This document shows, piece by piece, positions 1 to 9,959 of a DNA stretch of 64,000 bases (position 1 is its first letter; the number at the start of each line of letters is the position of its first letter). Location of the stretch: the NCBI GenBank assembly GCA_031002005.1, contig JARYHS010008074.1, positions 268,027,930 through 268,091,929 on the forward strand. The letters run 5' to 3'. This stretch comes from Vandiemenella viatica (taxonomy: Eukaryota; Arthropoda; Insecta; Orthoptera; Morabidae). The notes beneath the pieces were generated by a model, which was not told the DNA's origin, ran no database searches, and was given only the letters and a program-made list of their open reading frames with translations. Position numbers and translations under genes: made by a program.

Positions 1-67
1 AATTAGATAACAAGTTCCATGGTATGAGTTCAGCTGTGAAAGATGAAAATCTGAGGTATTAAGCTAT

Positions 68-586
68 ATGTTTGATCACGAGGAAGGAGGAGAGAGAATG
101 AAAGGTAATAATGGTGATGAATGGAGTACATATGATAGCCACCGTAACATCAGAAATATGCATTTATGCCAGTTATATCCAAGCGATGGAAGTAGAATGA
201 AGTTCTTAGAATGGTCTCGCAGGGAAGTTGAAAAGGAATTATTACAAGAAGAAGTTTGGAACAATGGGGAAGAAGATGTGAAGCATCCAGTATTTGCGGT
301 GAAATTATTTGGGTTGAACGGTGAAGCGTTGGCAGACACTGGCGGTGAGTTAACGGCCATATCCCATACATTATATGCTCGGATAGTGAAAGATAATAAA
401 ATAACAGAAATGCCAATGCAAAAATTGCAGGTTATTGGTGCTACAGGGAAATTGAGTAAAAGAGTGAAAATGCAGATTTTGTTGGAATTTGAAATAGAGG
501 GAGTTGCTATAGAGCACACCTATTTGGTGGTACCTGAGCTTAGTATCAATTGTATTTTAGGCATTGATTGGCTTAGCAAGTTTTAG
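68..586 (+). pseudogene. Ty3 copy A: gag tail and aspartic protease fragment
   Basis: An open frame of 172 residues. The retropepsin active-site motif D90-T91-G92 is followed by GELTAIS, and a second conserved block ILGIDWL lies near the C-terminus, as in retropepsins of Ty3 elements, which cut the Gag-Pol polyprotein. The first 70 residues are charged and probably belong to the end of gag or a linker. In copy B the same region has lost the DTG triplet. The ATG at 68 is simply the first in the frame; the natural start would be far upstream in gag. The protease segment itself looks undamaged, but the downstream frame is broken. Confidence 0.8.
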
Positions 587-710
587 AGCTTTGATTGACT
601 GTCACAAAGGGAAATGGAAGTCTGGAAAAAGGATGGGAGTCATAAAATTAAGTTTGGTAGTGGATCATTGACAACCAAGAAATAGCAGAGGGGTGTAAAA
701 AATATGAGCA

Positions 711-1496
711 GTGTATGAAGTGGTAATGGAAGCAAGAGATATAGAAGAAATAGAAATGGAAGAAAAAGAGATAAGAAGTATGGTGGGGATGAGTAATATA
801 ATGGATATTGATGAGCTGAGTGAAGTGACATCGAAACAAAAGGAAGATTTAAAAAGAATTTTGAAACTATACAAAGATGTGTTTTCTGATTGCCCTGGGA
901 TAATAAAAGTTTACGAATGTCATCTGAAGACCTCATATCCCATTTTTTTTGCAAAACCTTATCCGATACCATTGGCGAAGAGGAAGGCCGTGGAGCAGGA
1001 AATCGACAAAATTATTTGCTGGGGCATCATTGAGCAGAGCAGTAGCCAGCACAATAATCCGTTAATAGTATTTGGTAAGAAAGATGGATCAGTAAGATTA
1101 GTATTGGATGAGAGAACCTTAAATAAGATAGTAGAGAGAGAAACTGATCACCCAGAAAATCTTGAAGAAATATTGTAGAGATTCCATGGTGTGAAGTATA
1201 TGACAAGCTTGGACTTAACCGCAGGATGTTGGCAGTTTCCATTAGCTTCAGAGTTGAGAAAGTACACAGCACTTTTGTTTGGAGGCAAATGTTATCAATA
1301 CAAGGTGGTTCCTTTCAGATTAAATATCTCGGTCTCTGTAGTTATAAGAGCCTTGGATCGAGTATTGGGGAATTATTTATTGAGCAAACTATCTATTTGT
1401 GTCGATGATATACTGATAAGAACGTTGCAAAATTTTAGCAGAAGTGTTAGAAGCTTTACAAAGAGGGGTCATAACACTAAAACTGTCATAATGTGA
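711..1496 (+). pseudogene. Ty3 copy A: reverse transcriptase
   Basis: Two consecutive stretches (711-1178 and 1191-1496) are in the same frame and separated by one in-frame TAG at 1,176-1,178. The N-terminal part has the usual Ty3 entry block (LKRILKLYKDVFSD, then KKDGSVRLVLDERTLNK). The second part has motif A (TSLDLTAGCWQF) and the catalytic box as CVDDIL at about 1,398-1,412, in place of the common YVDD. After about 1,420 the frame shifts: copy B continues with a thumb sequence that is out of frame here. The enzyme would copy element RNA into cDNA; this copy is not functional. Confidence 0.85.
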
Positions 1497-1619
1497 ATTT
1501 GTGAAGAAAGAAAGTTTTTGTCACATCTAGTAGATTCAGAGGGAATACGTCCAGGCCCTGATAAAATAAAGGCAATTGCAAAATTTCCAGTGCCAAATAA
1601 CAAAAGACAGTTTAAGTCA

Positions 1620-2200
1620 TTCTTCAGATTATGTGCCTTTTTGCATGGGAACTGATAGCTCTAATTATGGTCTTGGAGTTCATTTATTTCAATATTAGTG
1701 AGCATTGATGGAAAAGAAGACACATTGTCAATTGCATTTGCTAGCCGTGTGCTAAATAAACACTTTTTTTTTTCCTCGGGCTTTACGCCTCGTCGACAGC
1801 GAGGTCATTAGAGACGGGAAGGGACAGGGGCAAGGAATGGGAAGGAATTCGGCATGGGCTTTTTGAAGGAAGCATCCCGGCATTCGCCTGAAGTGATTTG
1901 GGAAAACCATGGAAAACCCAAATCTGGATGCCCAGATGGGGATTGGAACCTGCGCCCTCCCGAATGCGAGGCCAGAACGCTAACCATTCACCCACCACTC
2001 TCGGTAAATAAACACAAACGATCTTATGGAATATCTGAGAAGGAAGGATTGGCTATTGTGTGGGGATTCAGAATGTTTAAATATTACTTGTGGGGGCATA
2101 AGACCATTGTGTTTACTGACCACAAAGCATTGACCTTCCTGTGTGAATGCAAACTTATGAATAGTCGTTTGCAGAAATCTGAGGAGGAGGAAAAATGAAG
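1620..2200 (+). pseudogene. Ty3 copy A: RNase H domain interrupted by a SINE
   Basis: RNase H coding starts at about 1,640 (GTDSSNYGLGVHLFQ), is cut after SRVLNKH by the SINE at 1,764-2,004, and resumes with KRSYGISEKEGLAIVWGF and FTDHKALTFL. The same domain is uninterrupted in copy B (36,233-36,625), so the insertion point is certain. Between the RT thumb and RNase H about 150 bp present in copy B are missing here; the join is at a run of T and could be a slippage or microhomology deletion. After 2,165 the frame shifts again. Confidence 0.8.
1764..2004 (-). mobile_element. tRNA-derived SINE with 11-bp target-site duplication
   Basis: Read on the minus strand it starts at 2,004 with a tRNA-like head: an A-box-like block GTTAGCGTTCTGGCC and a B-box-like block GGTTCCAATCC, the internal promoter of RNA polymerase III. 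A unique body follows and it ends in an A tract (T run at 1,764). The 11-bp sequence TAAATAAACAC occurs at 1,753-1,763 and again at 2,005-2,015, a target-site duplication typical of LINE-driven insertion. It interrupts the Ty3 RNase H frame. A short piece of a related head lies at about 11,160-11,220. The two duplications are identical. Confidence 0.9.
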
Positions 2201-2269
2201 ATGAATGTTTGAAGCTAATTAAGCAGAATCTAGGGGACATGAGGAATACTAAAGTATACTAAGTATTAT

Positions 2270-3375
2270 AAGATTCATTAAGGAATTCTATTTAGGAGAA
2301 CAGATGAACTGTCAGATGACTGGAAAATCTGCTGGCCGACAAAGAATGTGGACGTGATTATAGATTATATATTTTTGAGTTATGGTCATTATGGAGTGGC
2401 TAAGTGTACCCAATAATTAAAGGAGGTATTGCTATTTGATAATATGAAGAAGAGAGTGGCCCAGAGAGTAGCCAGTTGTGATTGGTGTCAACAGACGAAA
2501 GATTCAGCTGTAGCAATGAAAGGCTTAATGCAAAACATATTACCGGAGAATGTGCTAGAGTTAGTGGCGGTGGATTTGTATGGGCCTCTGCCAAAATCTA
2601 GAGGTGGATTTGCATACATTTTTGTAATGTTAGATGTATTCTCCAAGTTTGTGTGGTTTTATGTAATAAAAAAGGCTACAGGCAAAATGTTGGTGGACAG
2701 GACGGAGAAAGAATATTTTAAGAACATGGGATTTCCGAAAGTAATGTATTGGATAATGGTAGTCAATTTACATCAAGACGATTGGCTCAATGTATGGAGG
2801 AAAATAAGTTAAAACATGTGAGGATATCAGCATATCATCCTGCGAGTAATCCTGCTGAACAGGTAATGAGAGAAATCGTTTGACTAATCCGAAGTTATTG
2901 TAGTAACAAGCATACTACATGGATAAATTATGTCACCGAATTTGAAGATGTAATAAACAGCTTGCCTAGTGAAAGTACTGGTTACACACCATATTTCGTA
3001 ATGTACAATAAGGAGGCACCGAATCTCATCAAAGAGTTAGTCAACTTTCCAATAAGACAAAATAAGCCTAAGTGAATGAGAGAATGAAGAAAAAAGCAGA
3101 GGAAAGAAGGAAAAGGCATGACCAAGGGAAAAACCTCTTGAATTTTGTCTGAATGATCTGGTTTTGGTAAAGAAGCAAGAGTGATCAAGTAGCATAAACT
3201 CTGAAATAAGAAAGTTCTTTGACATTTATTATGGACCATTTAGGGTAGATGGTAAGGCACATAAAAATGGATATTGGTTAGTTTATCCTAAATCGGGAAG
3301 AAAATTTGGGCTATGTAATGTAGCGGATCTTAAATTGTATAAAGTCAGAGATGATAAAGGTGGAATAAAGAGTGA
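2270..3375 (+). pseudogene. Ty3 copy A: integrase
   Basis: The integrase zinc finger is recognisable (SYGH...SCDWC) but the first histidine present in copy B is replaced (YIFLSYGH). The catalytic core follows: VAVDLYGPLPKS with the first Asp (frame 2,429-2,812), then after a frameshift the second block LDNGSQFTS at about 2,747, and the Glu-containing block SAYHPASNPAEQV near 2,850. A GPF-containing C-terminal segment (FDIYYGPFRV, about 3,215-3,250) resembles the GPY/F region of Ty3 integrases. At least two frameshifts and several stops are present. The enzyme would insert cDNA; this copy cannot. Confidence 0.8.
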
Positions 3376-3570
3376 CTTGTGTAAATAAGTGAACAATAAA
3401 TTGATAATCTGACAGTGACAATGAGCTGATTTTGATGTGTGTGAGGAGACAAAAGTTAGCTCAAAAGATTATAAACAAGTTGTGTAAAGGAGCAATGTCT
3501 GATGATTGTGTTGTACTTTGCAACAAATATTCATTTTTTTTAATTAAAAAAATATGCTAATTTATTGTTA

Positions 3571-4430
3571 AGTGGGGGCATGTGTGAGGTCCCACTTAAT
3601 TGGACATAAAAATAATAAAAATATTAATAGTAATAATTTTACAACTTATACAATATATGAATGTATTTATTTTAATACAAGGCCTTACAGTGTAGTAGTA
3701 TGTGTAAAAATGGGTAAATTTAAGTTTTTATAATATGTTTTGCTATGATCAAGTTGGCAGGCTGTAATTGGGTTGTTTTGTTTTAGCCAAAAAGAAGCAG
3801 ATTGTTATATGAGATTTATGTATGTATCAAAGAGAAGTGTAATTATTTGAATTGAATAAGATGTTTTGATAAATAGTGGCTGATTTTATAGAGAAGAGTA
3901 TATAATTAAATTTAATCTGTGATGTGATAGCAAAAAAATGTGTGAGACGATATTTCGGGGCCAACATATCGTTTAGAACATGCTTTTAATTATAGAACAG
4001 ATTGCAAAAGAACTAGGAAGGATTGGTGAGGCCAACCAGGATTTCTTTAATTATCGACTTAAGAAAGTATATCTTGCATGATGAAAAGACCAAGCTGAAA
4101 TAAAGATGACCTAAGTTTATCTAGCCCTCCCCCCCCCCCCCCCCCCTCAAGCATCCTGCACCTTCTTTTGTTTTTATGTTTGTATATGTGTTGTAAACTG
4201 ATTCTCTTTACGTGTCAGGTTCAATGGTAGAAGATATAGTGATGGCTTTCCTGTTATATTATGCCAACTCGGTGTTGTTTGGGACTAATCCTAAGTTACT
4301 ACAGCTTTATATATTAAATTCTGGCAATGAAATTCTATGTCCACGCATATGAAGTCGCAGGTAATGGCTAGTAGCCTACAGTATATGTACATACAGATGT
4401 TAATAAAATAAATTGGATAACTTAAACATT
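3571..4430 (+). repeat. Purine tract and 3' LTR of Ty3 copy A
   Basis: A purine-rich tract AGTGGGGGCA (3,571-3,580) is followed at once by TGTGTGAGGTCCCAC, the presumed LTR start at 3,581. Copy B has the same junction at 38,074-38,085, which supports it. The right end is uncertain. A stretch of about 300 bp (about 4,085-4,400) is similar to 59,085-59,400, so LTR pieces of this family occur elsewhere. A run of about 18 C lies near 4,129. Confidence 0.65.
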
Positions 4431-4484
4431 TGGATAGATGAATAAACACTGCTTTCCAGATTCAAAAGTTGCTACATCATCAAA

Positions 4485-5045
4485 ACATATACACACATAG
4501 AGCATTGAAATTTTTTGGGCTTAGTAGATCTCATTCTATTGGAGTCGAGGGAGGTGGGGGGGGGGGGGGGAGAGGGGAAAGAGGCTTTGCCACAATGGAA
4601 AGATGGAGAGTGAAGTGTTTTGTGTCTTCGATGTGGGAGGAAAGCTGGTTGACAATGTGTTGTAAATACCGGTCCACCAAGGCAGAGACACGTTTGGTCA
4701 GAGAACCATAAGTGGCAACTATGGCATGTCCAAGGTTGCCAAGCTGATGGACCTTGGGAAGCAGATACAGAGTAAGGGTACATGGCATACTGGAAGTGAG
4801 GAGTAAAATAGACTTCATGTGGAAAGAGGGGTTGGGTACTGAGTGGAAAAGATGAAAGATTATCTTCCTGGTTCCAGCTTGTACTGGTAAGTCAGTTTCA
4901 GCATCCTGAGTTCAGAGAAGCTGCTTCCGTTTGGGAGGACTATAATTAAAATTATTGGTACCCTGCATAGTGGCATGGAATTGATACTGGGTAGTTTGGA
5001 TTCTGGGTGAATATGACTGTTGGTTTCCATTCACAATGAACAATA
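4485..5045 (-). mobile_element. Penelope-like element remnant 1, GIY-YIG tail joined to an RT fragment
   Basis: Read on the minus strand, 5,045 to about 4,850 encodes the end of a PLE GIY-YIG endonuclease (FSELRMLKLTYQYKLEPGR), and 4,818-4,531 encodes PLE reverse transcriptase (LYLLPKVHQLGN, SALVDRYLQHIV). In a normal PLE the RT precedes the endonuclease, so here the end of one copy abuts the inside of another in the same orientation. The RT piece degenerates into a proline run encoded by a G/C tract at about 4,555-4,572. Compare the nearly intact copy at 51,205-54,352. Confidence 0.75.
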
Positions 5046-5182
5046 TGACAGTAAGGAAGTAAGCATGCAAGTTAATCGATTATATAAATTGGTAAATACC
5101 AAACCATATTGCATTTTTTGCATAACATACAAAATTATAATGCAAGTTTACAAGTGACTTCAAGCTTTGTCTTCATTTAATA

Positions 5183-6610
5183 TATATATATATAGTAACC
5201 AGCAAATAATAGGTGCTAAGTAGCAAAAAGGAATTACCAAATAGGATAGCGAAATAAACCACCACTTACCTTATATAATGATTGCATGGCATGAACACAT
5301 AAAAAAAACAAGAGCTCAAATAACATTGTGTATACTTGGTCTTGACCCTTTGTCAACAGGAGAACATTATGGAGGGTGGGTGCTGTAGGAGACTGTCTCA
5401 CAGAATGACTGTTAGGAATATGGTAGGGATAAATTCAATCAGAGGAAAGAGAGGGGGGATAGTGAATTGGAGCTAGTACCTGAGCAACGCAAAATGTTAC
5501 AAAAAGAGCAGAATAATAAAGTGAAATCTTGACAATATAAATCAGAGTAAGCAAAAATAAATAATAAAATAAAATAAAATAGAAAAAAATTAAGTCAAAG
5601 AATCAATTCAGTTAATCATCACCTCTGGTATGAGGTGGTTCAATTTAAACAGTGGGGATGGAGACAATTAGTGGATAGAGGGAAGGAAAAGTACTGACTG
5701 GATATTATGTCAAATTGAGACCAGGAATTAGTCTTGTACCCAGTTTGTATTGATAGTCAAGCTCCCACCTTCAGAGTTTAGAGGGTCTGCTGCTGTGTGG
5801 AAGGACTCTGATATTACAGAGCATGAAACAAGAATGGTGCTATTGAAGATGGCATGGACAGCTACTGGATGTTTTGGATTCTGAGTGAATATTGTCTGTT
5901 GGTGGCCATTCATTCTTATACCTAATGGAGTGGTAGTCATACCTACATAGGAAGCCAGGAATTATTTGCAGGTTAGCTGAAATATTCCAAGGGAGGTTTC
6001 ACAAGTGTCCTATGATAGGAAAACTCTCAGTGAAATTGGTGGAGGCATGGTGTATCATGCAGATCTTACAGCAGGTTCTATTGCATGGATGTATGGGATG
6101 TCTTTGGGAGGTCTGATGGGACAAGGAAAATTATATTTCTGGACTAGGAGTTGGCTGATGTTGGGAGGCCTGCTGAAACAAGTTCTGGGAGGGTCAGGGA
6201 GGATTTTTGGAAGAATGGATCTCATTTCTGGACAGGTTAGCAGGAAATCATATACCTGTTGAAGAATTCTATTGATTGATTCAAGGCCAGGAAAGTATTG
6301 TGTAACCAGTGCTGGACTATGATTGGTTTTTGGATGTTTGGGGTCGTCAATACACTGAACAAGTTGTAATATGGCTCGTGAAAGTTGCTTGTGAACCAAA
6401 GCTGGGTGATAGTTGTAGGATACCAATGCTCATGAGATGTTGTTTGAATACTCCACTAGAGATTTTTGGTTGGAGCATATATAACCACCTCAAATGCCAA
6501 GACTGTAGGAGGGGGAACGTTTGGTATGATACAGATGGCTACTATCAAAATGAAAGCACTATTGTAAGTTGGTGGGTTTGGTGTGGTCTGAGGAGATGGG
6601 GTGGTGATTG
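5183..6610 (-). mobile_element. Penelope-like element remnant 2, 5'-truncated
   Basis: On the minus strand from about 6,610: the post-RT linker (KPTNLQ, then KRSPSYSLGI and, in 6,426-6,055, HKQLSRAIL, TQYFPGLESINRIL, LLTCPEMRSILPKIL), then the GIY-YIG part at 5,940-5,728 (TTPLGIRMNGHQQ), then a 3' untranslated part that ends beside a short TA repeat at about 5,183-5,196. The 3' untranslated part shares a block like GGTAAG(T/C)GGTGGTTT with the copy at 54,319-54,333. The RT palm is missing: a 5' truncation typical of retrotransposons. Frames are broken. Confidence 0.8.
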
Positions 6611-6619
6611 GAGATTTGA

Positions 6620-7420
6620 AATTCAGCAAATTATTGAAGGTATTAAAATTGTTCAGAAAATTAAAAGCGCGTTTTTCCCTTATGTATAGGGTCAAAAATC
6701 TGAGATTGCCACCCTAGGCACAAGAGCTAAAATGTCACAAAAATCTGGCCACCCCCATTTTTAACGCCCATGGCAGCATTAAAGCTAAAAAAAAAAAAAA
6801 AATTCAGCACACAAATTTGCTATTTACTGCCCCTTTAAACTTGATTTTGTTTAAGTTGACACCTGGGACAAGTGTTCTGGAGACTATGCTGCAGATCTTC
6901 CGGAGTGTCTTGTTTAATGACTAGAGAGGCAAATTGCTAATGTAAATGGAGTGTGTGGCATACCAATGGAGTCACAGGTTAGGGTAGCAGAAATTTAAAT
7001 GTTAGCAAATGCAATTATACTCATAGTACTAAACAATATGATATATTGTGGCTTCCTTATTTTTAAAACTTTGAACAGACCTATGATTCACATCTGCTAG
7101 TCACAAAAGTAAGACATGCATTTTCTGTCCATACTTTTTTTTTAATTTCTATAAAAAGTAGTTTGTGGTGCATTATTTAATCTATGAATATTTACTACTA
7201 GAGTTTTAGTATTTGTTTGTAGTACAGTATAATCTATACTGTTCTGAAATATTTTCATGTATGTTAGCTGATGGTGTTGAAGAAATAAGTTGCAATTGTA
7301 TGTTGCACTTCCTTTTCTGGAACTCTAATCATGTATAGTCATCATCACCCAGCATAACACCTTGTTAGTCCACAGGATGTTAGCCATGTTTGATAAAGAC
7401 AGGCAACCAGGTGAATAACA
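6620..7420. other. Stretch without a recognised gene
   Basis: AT-rich sequence. Around 6,690-6,800 it holds a GC-richer patch and a run of A, possibly part of a small repeat. I see no coding sequence that I can support. Confidence 0.4.
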
Positions 7421-7429
7421 TCATTTTCA

Positions 7430-7747
7430 TCAAGGCTTTAGACATATTGGGTGCAAGGAACTTTTCAGAGACTGAGACACAGGCTTAATAGCTACTAGAC
7501 CACCTAGCTTCTCGCCATACTCTACTGCTGCAATATTGAGGAATGCAAGAGTTCTGACAAGAAATGGAATTACAATCTTCTTCCTACCAACATCAAAACT
7601 GAAGAAACATTCTGCACTCCACCAAGTAGCAAGGATCTTGCCCTTTGTAAACCATGAATTTATATTATTCTTTGTGAATACAGGCAAAGGTACACCAGCC
7701 AGATAGTATACTGCATTACCCAGGGATGTTTGCAACATGCCTAACAT
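7430..7747 (-). pseudogene. Unrecognised open frame, possibly a coding relic
   Basis: A 105-residue frame that I do not recognise. It is mostly hydrophobic and aromatic (for example YYLAGVPLPVFTKNN, WWSAECFFSF, PFLVRTLAFLNIAAVEYGEKLGG) and reads like real protein rather than chance frame. Upstream on the same strand (7,750-8,230) the sequence has similar composition but all frames are stopped. No splice sites in good positions were seen. It lies downstream of the ABCC exons on the same strand, yet it does not look like an ABC nucleotide-binding domain. It could be a transposon or retrocopied gene fragment. Confidence 0.35.
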
Positions 7748-8322
7748 GTTTATTTGTGATAGAAGGAAAAATCAAAATCTGTGGTGATGGAACGTTGCCA
7801 TGAACTGAGACATGGCTTTGATTTTGAATCCATCAGGGTCTTGATGCATACCAGAAGCTTCTGCGACAGTGTTCTCACTTAAGTGGTTGAAGATTGCCTC
7901 ATGTCCAATCTTGTCAACTCAGAAAAGCTTGGATACCATGTGTCTACACACTGACAGCATGGTGAGCTGTGAACAGCATGGTAGGCTGAGAAAAACTGAG
8001 CCCACACCAGCAAGGTGCCAGTGCTACTCTCACTCCAGCATCTAGTAATTGTTTGTCAGTCAGCATATATCTTGTGCTCACCCAGACTTCAAAGGTCACA
8101 AACAGCAAAGGATTTGTCCTTCCACTACAGCTGGAACTTCTTCAGAAGATAGAGATTTTGTACACCAACATATCATGTCTAAACACCTTGTTCACTCTGT
8201 TAGTTACCCAAGAACATTGTATTAATTCTCAATGACAATAAAACTTTGTTCTTATTTATTGGTACAGTTCACATGTTTTTAATTACTATGGTGGTAGTAA
8301 TTACTTAATTTTAATATCTTAC
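7748..8322. other. Sequence between unrecognised frame and ABCC exon
   Basis: Contains diffuse coding-like sequence on the minus strand without an open frame, then the intron that follows the ABCC exon at 8,323. Nothing firm can be called. Confidence 0.35.
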
Positions 8323-8474
8323 CGAACACCTACAGAAGTTACATTGGCATTTTCTTGACTGAAAGTCTTGGGTGCCAATTCCCATTCACAGCTAACTTTG
8401 TTAACTGAAACTGCTATTTCCTGATTGATTCCTCTGTTAATATTCTGCATAACAGTAGGAAGTATCATGGTATC
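8323..8474 (-). CDS. ABCC transporter exon (membrane domain 1 end, linker to NBD1)
   Basis: Minus-strand exon of 152 bp with acceptor TTTTATAG at its start and donor GTAAGA at its end. It opens in phase 0 and leaves two bases. It encodes DTMILPTVMQNINRGINQ, then EIAVSVNKVSCEWELAPKTF. In ABCC proteins the last helix region of membrane domain 1 (LP..I....A.VS..RI..FL...EL) is followed by the linker to nucleotide-binding domain 1, and this fits that pattern. The next exon, expected to lead into the Walker A region, was not found in 1-8,322, so the intron either runs past the window start or the exon is too short for me to see. Confidence 0.7.
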
Positions 8475-8590
8475 CTATAAAACAGGTATCAAACATATTG
8501 GTTTGAATTTAGCTAGTATTTACTTTGTTAGTTCCTTAGTATTAAATTTTTATGCTGTAAATAAATACTAAAACTATCTAAATAAACTAC

Positions 8591-8701
8591 CTTAATTCTG
8601 TCCACTGCAGATTTGAGATCAAATGAGTAAAGAAACCCAGTCCACAGATCATGAAACGATTTATTCATTGGAATAAATATTAGCCCAAGTGCAGCAATAA
8701 C
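8591..8701 (-). CDS. ABCC transporter exon (transmembrane segment)
   Basis: Minus-strand exon of exactly 37 codons, phase 0 to phase 0, with acceptor TGTGTAG and donor GTAGTT. It encodes VIAALGLIFIPMNKSFHDLW and GFLYSFDLKSAVDRIK. The start looks like the membrane helix that follows the extracellular loop in ABCC membrane domain 1. The segment up to the next exon is some 15-20 residues longer than I expect for ABCC proteins, so this exon may carry a lineage-specific insertion. Both neighbours fit its phase. Confidence 0.65.
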
Positions 8702-8800
8702 CTACACACACGAAAAAAAAGCTTTAAATTTACATTATACCTGTGATTAAAGCAATAATGCAATTTTTTTCAACTCCAGGTTCTCATTACTTTGACTCAC

Positions 8801-8934
8801 ACTGAATGGTTGATGTTTTTCAAAAAGAAGTACCACTGCAGTACAGATCACTAGTATTACATGTACAAAAGAATTTCCAATGCTGCACCATATAAATACC
8901 TCTTTCATATTTTTAAGCTCAGTATTCCTTAATC
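8801..8934 (-). CDS. ABCC transporter exon (coupling segment and helix)
   Basis: Minus-strand exon of 134 bp, acceptor TTTCAG, donor GTGAGT. It begins with two bases that complete a Gly codon begun in the exon at 50,624, and ends in phase 0. It encodes LRNTELKNMKEVFIWCSIGN followed by a hydrophobic helix (FVHVILVICTAVVLLF) and EKHQPFS. In ABCC transporters the block IR..EL..LKK directly follows the WE motif region and precedes a membrane helix, so position and content agree. This is the strongest link between the near and far exons. Confidence 0.75.
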
Positions 8935-9959
8935 CTGAAACATTAGAAGAAACAAAGCCATGATATTTAGCTAGTGATCAGTGATAAAATCTAATCTTTA
9001 TAATAATAAGGAAAAAAATACACCCTTTAGAGGTTAATAAGTACACCATATAAATATGTTATTTTACTAAGTCTTCCTTTAAACATTCTCAGACAACAGA
9101 TTTGTTAAGGAATAAATTTATTTCTGTAATATCAAATAATTGGGAGGTAATTATGATAACAGAAAAATAACATTATAAATTGTATTTCTGCTCCCTGCTA
9201 AGTGTGGAATTTTAGTTTATGTTTGCATTTCAATGTAGGATCCTCAAATGTTGGAAAATTAGTAGCAGCATCTGATATGAAGAGAACTGAAGTATCTTGC
9301 TTCTATTAAGATCAATGCTAACAACTAGTGGTATAAGTCATGAGATTTTGTTAAAATAATCTTGCGATTAAAAGTTCCCTTATTCATCTGCCAGCCTTTT
9401 TGGAAATTTGTGAAAAAGTAGGAGTTGTAAAATCCACCAGAATTTAAGCAATCCCTAAACCACATCTCATATGATATGACTTTTGCAATCACCTAACAGG
9501 AAATGCAGATAATTTAGGAGCTGAATTTTTCAGAAACAAACTTATGTTTCTGAATTGCTTTTGAGTTTCTTTCCGATCTAATTATGGACAACTTGATCTT
9601 CATAAAGTTCTTTTTCTCTTTTTGTCAGATTTCAACTAAACCAAAAAATTGCAAATATTTTCACTAGTTTTTGTTTTCTGGAAGTTTATATTCTTCAGTC
9701 TTAATATAAGATCCTGGCAACAATGTTAAGCTACTAAATAGAAAAGCTGCATAGTTTTAAAATGTACTACAAGGTAACCAATAGGGTATTTGACTAGTTC
9801 TTGAAAATGGTTTTAAATTGTTTATTGGTACACCTTATTCACCGAGTGAAGAGATATTTTGACGAAAGTTCCTTATTTTGCGTAAAATTCAAAGTTCAAA
9901 TTTAACAAATTTAAAAGCCCACCAAAACGTTCCTTTGCTGCCTGGTGCGTGCAATGACA

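Larger units (their letters stand above)
1..4430 (+). mobile_element. Decayed Ty3/gypsy LTR retrotransposon, copy A (5' end outside window)
   Basis: Order of domains on the plus strand is protease, reverse transcriptase, RNase H, integrase zinc finger and core, integrase C-terminus, purine tract, then LTR; integrase after RNase H is the Ty3 order. Gag and the 5' LTR lie before the window. The coding part is broken by stops, frameshifts, a deletion of about 150 bp before RNase H and a SINE insertion. A second copy of the same family lies at 33,856-38,400 and lets the breaks be placed by comparison. The outer end of the 3' LTR near 4,430 is approximate because only one LTR is visible. Confidence 0.85.
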
